This document shows positions 63,936 to 64,000 of a DNA stretch of 64,000 nucleotides, one piece after another. The notes beneath the pieces are model-generated. The model saw only the letters and a program-made list of their open reading frames with translations, had not been told where the DNA came from and did not search any database. Where the stretch lies: NCBI GenBank assembly GCA_026708645.1, contig JAPOUM010000022.1, forward strand, positions 1 through 64,000. The letters are read 5' to 3'. Numbering within the stretch: the first letter of the stretch is position 1; the number at the start of each line of letters is the position of its first letter. Source of the DNA: Acidimicrobiaceae bacterium (GTDB lineage: Bacteria; Actinomycetota; Acidimicrobiia; Acidimicrobiales; Aldehydirespiratoraceae). The position numbers were made by a program, and so were the translations under genes.

Positions 63936-64000
63936 TCAGCTCCGAACAAGCCACTCGCCGGCATCTAGCTCTTCGGCGAACTCGGCCCGATACTCCTCAA
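63936..64000 (-). CDS. 3' end of a minus-strand gene, continues outside window
   Basis: The minus strand from the window edge reads EEYRAEFAEELDAGEWLVRS then TGA at 63936-63938. The composition is protein-like and the stop is sensibly placed four bases from the convergent gene. Too short to identify. Confidence 0.4.
   Translation of the reverse strand, partial: EEYRAEFAEELDAGEWLVRS

Overview
The window is high-GC DNA with short intergenic gaps and many GTG starts. It carries WhiB, DUF222-type HNH proteins, a mycothiol-fold (MDMPI) protein and a phosphatidylinositol-mannoside operon. Together these point to an Actinomycetota chromosome. A trimethylamine-methyltransferase-type corrinoid operon next to fused flavoprotein and GMC-type genes suggests an acidimicrobial, perhaps marine or host-associated, lineage; that last step is inference. 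I saw no rRNA, tRNA, CRISPR array or prophage.

Layout. 1-2 kb: 3' part of an HNH protein with an in-frame tandem repeat, then decayed repeat DNA. 2-9 kb: a fused electron-transfer flavoprotein (beta plus alpha) with a 177-bp in-frame minisatellite, a small XRE regulator, a YcaQ-type glycosylase and leuS. 9.4-15.4 kb: a five-gene, translationally coupled corrinoid methyl-transfer operon (corrinoid protein, 'virulence factor' domain protein, pterin-binding methyltransferase, ferredoxin-ASKHA reactivase, MttB-like methyltransferase without an amber codon), preceded by two adjacent operator-like palindromes. 15.5-21 kb: a small unknown protein, an MFS transporter, an alpha/beta hydrolase, MetY, a GMC oxidoreductase remnant and a GFA protein. 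21-24.2 kb: a DprA-like protein coupled to a RecQ helicase carrying a C-terminal phosphoribosyltransferase domain, a defence-like pair. 24.3-37.4 kb: a VapC remnant, SCP2, Fpg/Nei, malate dehydrogenase, a heterodimeric ABC exporter, isocitrate dehydrogenase, an acyltransferase, a lone methylmalonyl-CoA mutase small subunit, an MDMPI protein and an acyl-CoA synthetase. 37.7-39.3 kb: WhiB and a second, truncated HNH copy.

39.3-46.6 kb is an accessory region: DUF2442, a type III-like restriction helicase-nuclease split by an 11-C tract, its coupled beta-class DNA methyltransferase and a Uma2 nuclease. 46.8-56.5 kb returns to housekeeping: thiolase, then an operon pgsA - PatA-like - PimA-like - inactive M48-like - DUF3048 lipoprotein, then membrane proteins and an XdhC-YHS fusion. 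56.6-64 kb is a second accessory region: an Orc/Cdc6-like ATPase converging on a coiled-coil / McrB-like AAA / DUF2357 nuclease set in which one in-frame TAG separates the coiled coil from the AAA domain, and a divergent 18-residue-repeat protein.

Two genome habits stand out. In-frame minisatellites sit at linkers and gene ends (HNH, ETF, the methyltransferase operon, the MFS upstream region, Fpg, the 62-kb protein). A short dispersed element (CTCTCAC core read toward the gene) lies just upstream of several minus-strand start codons.
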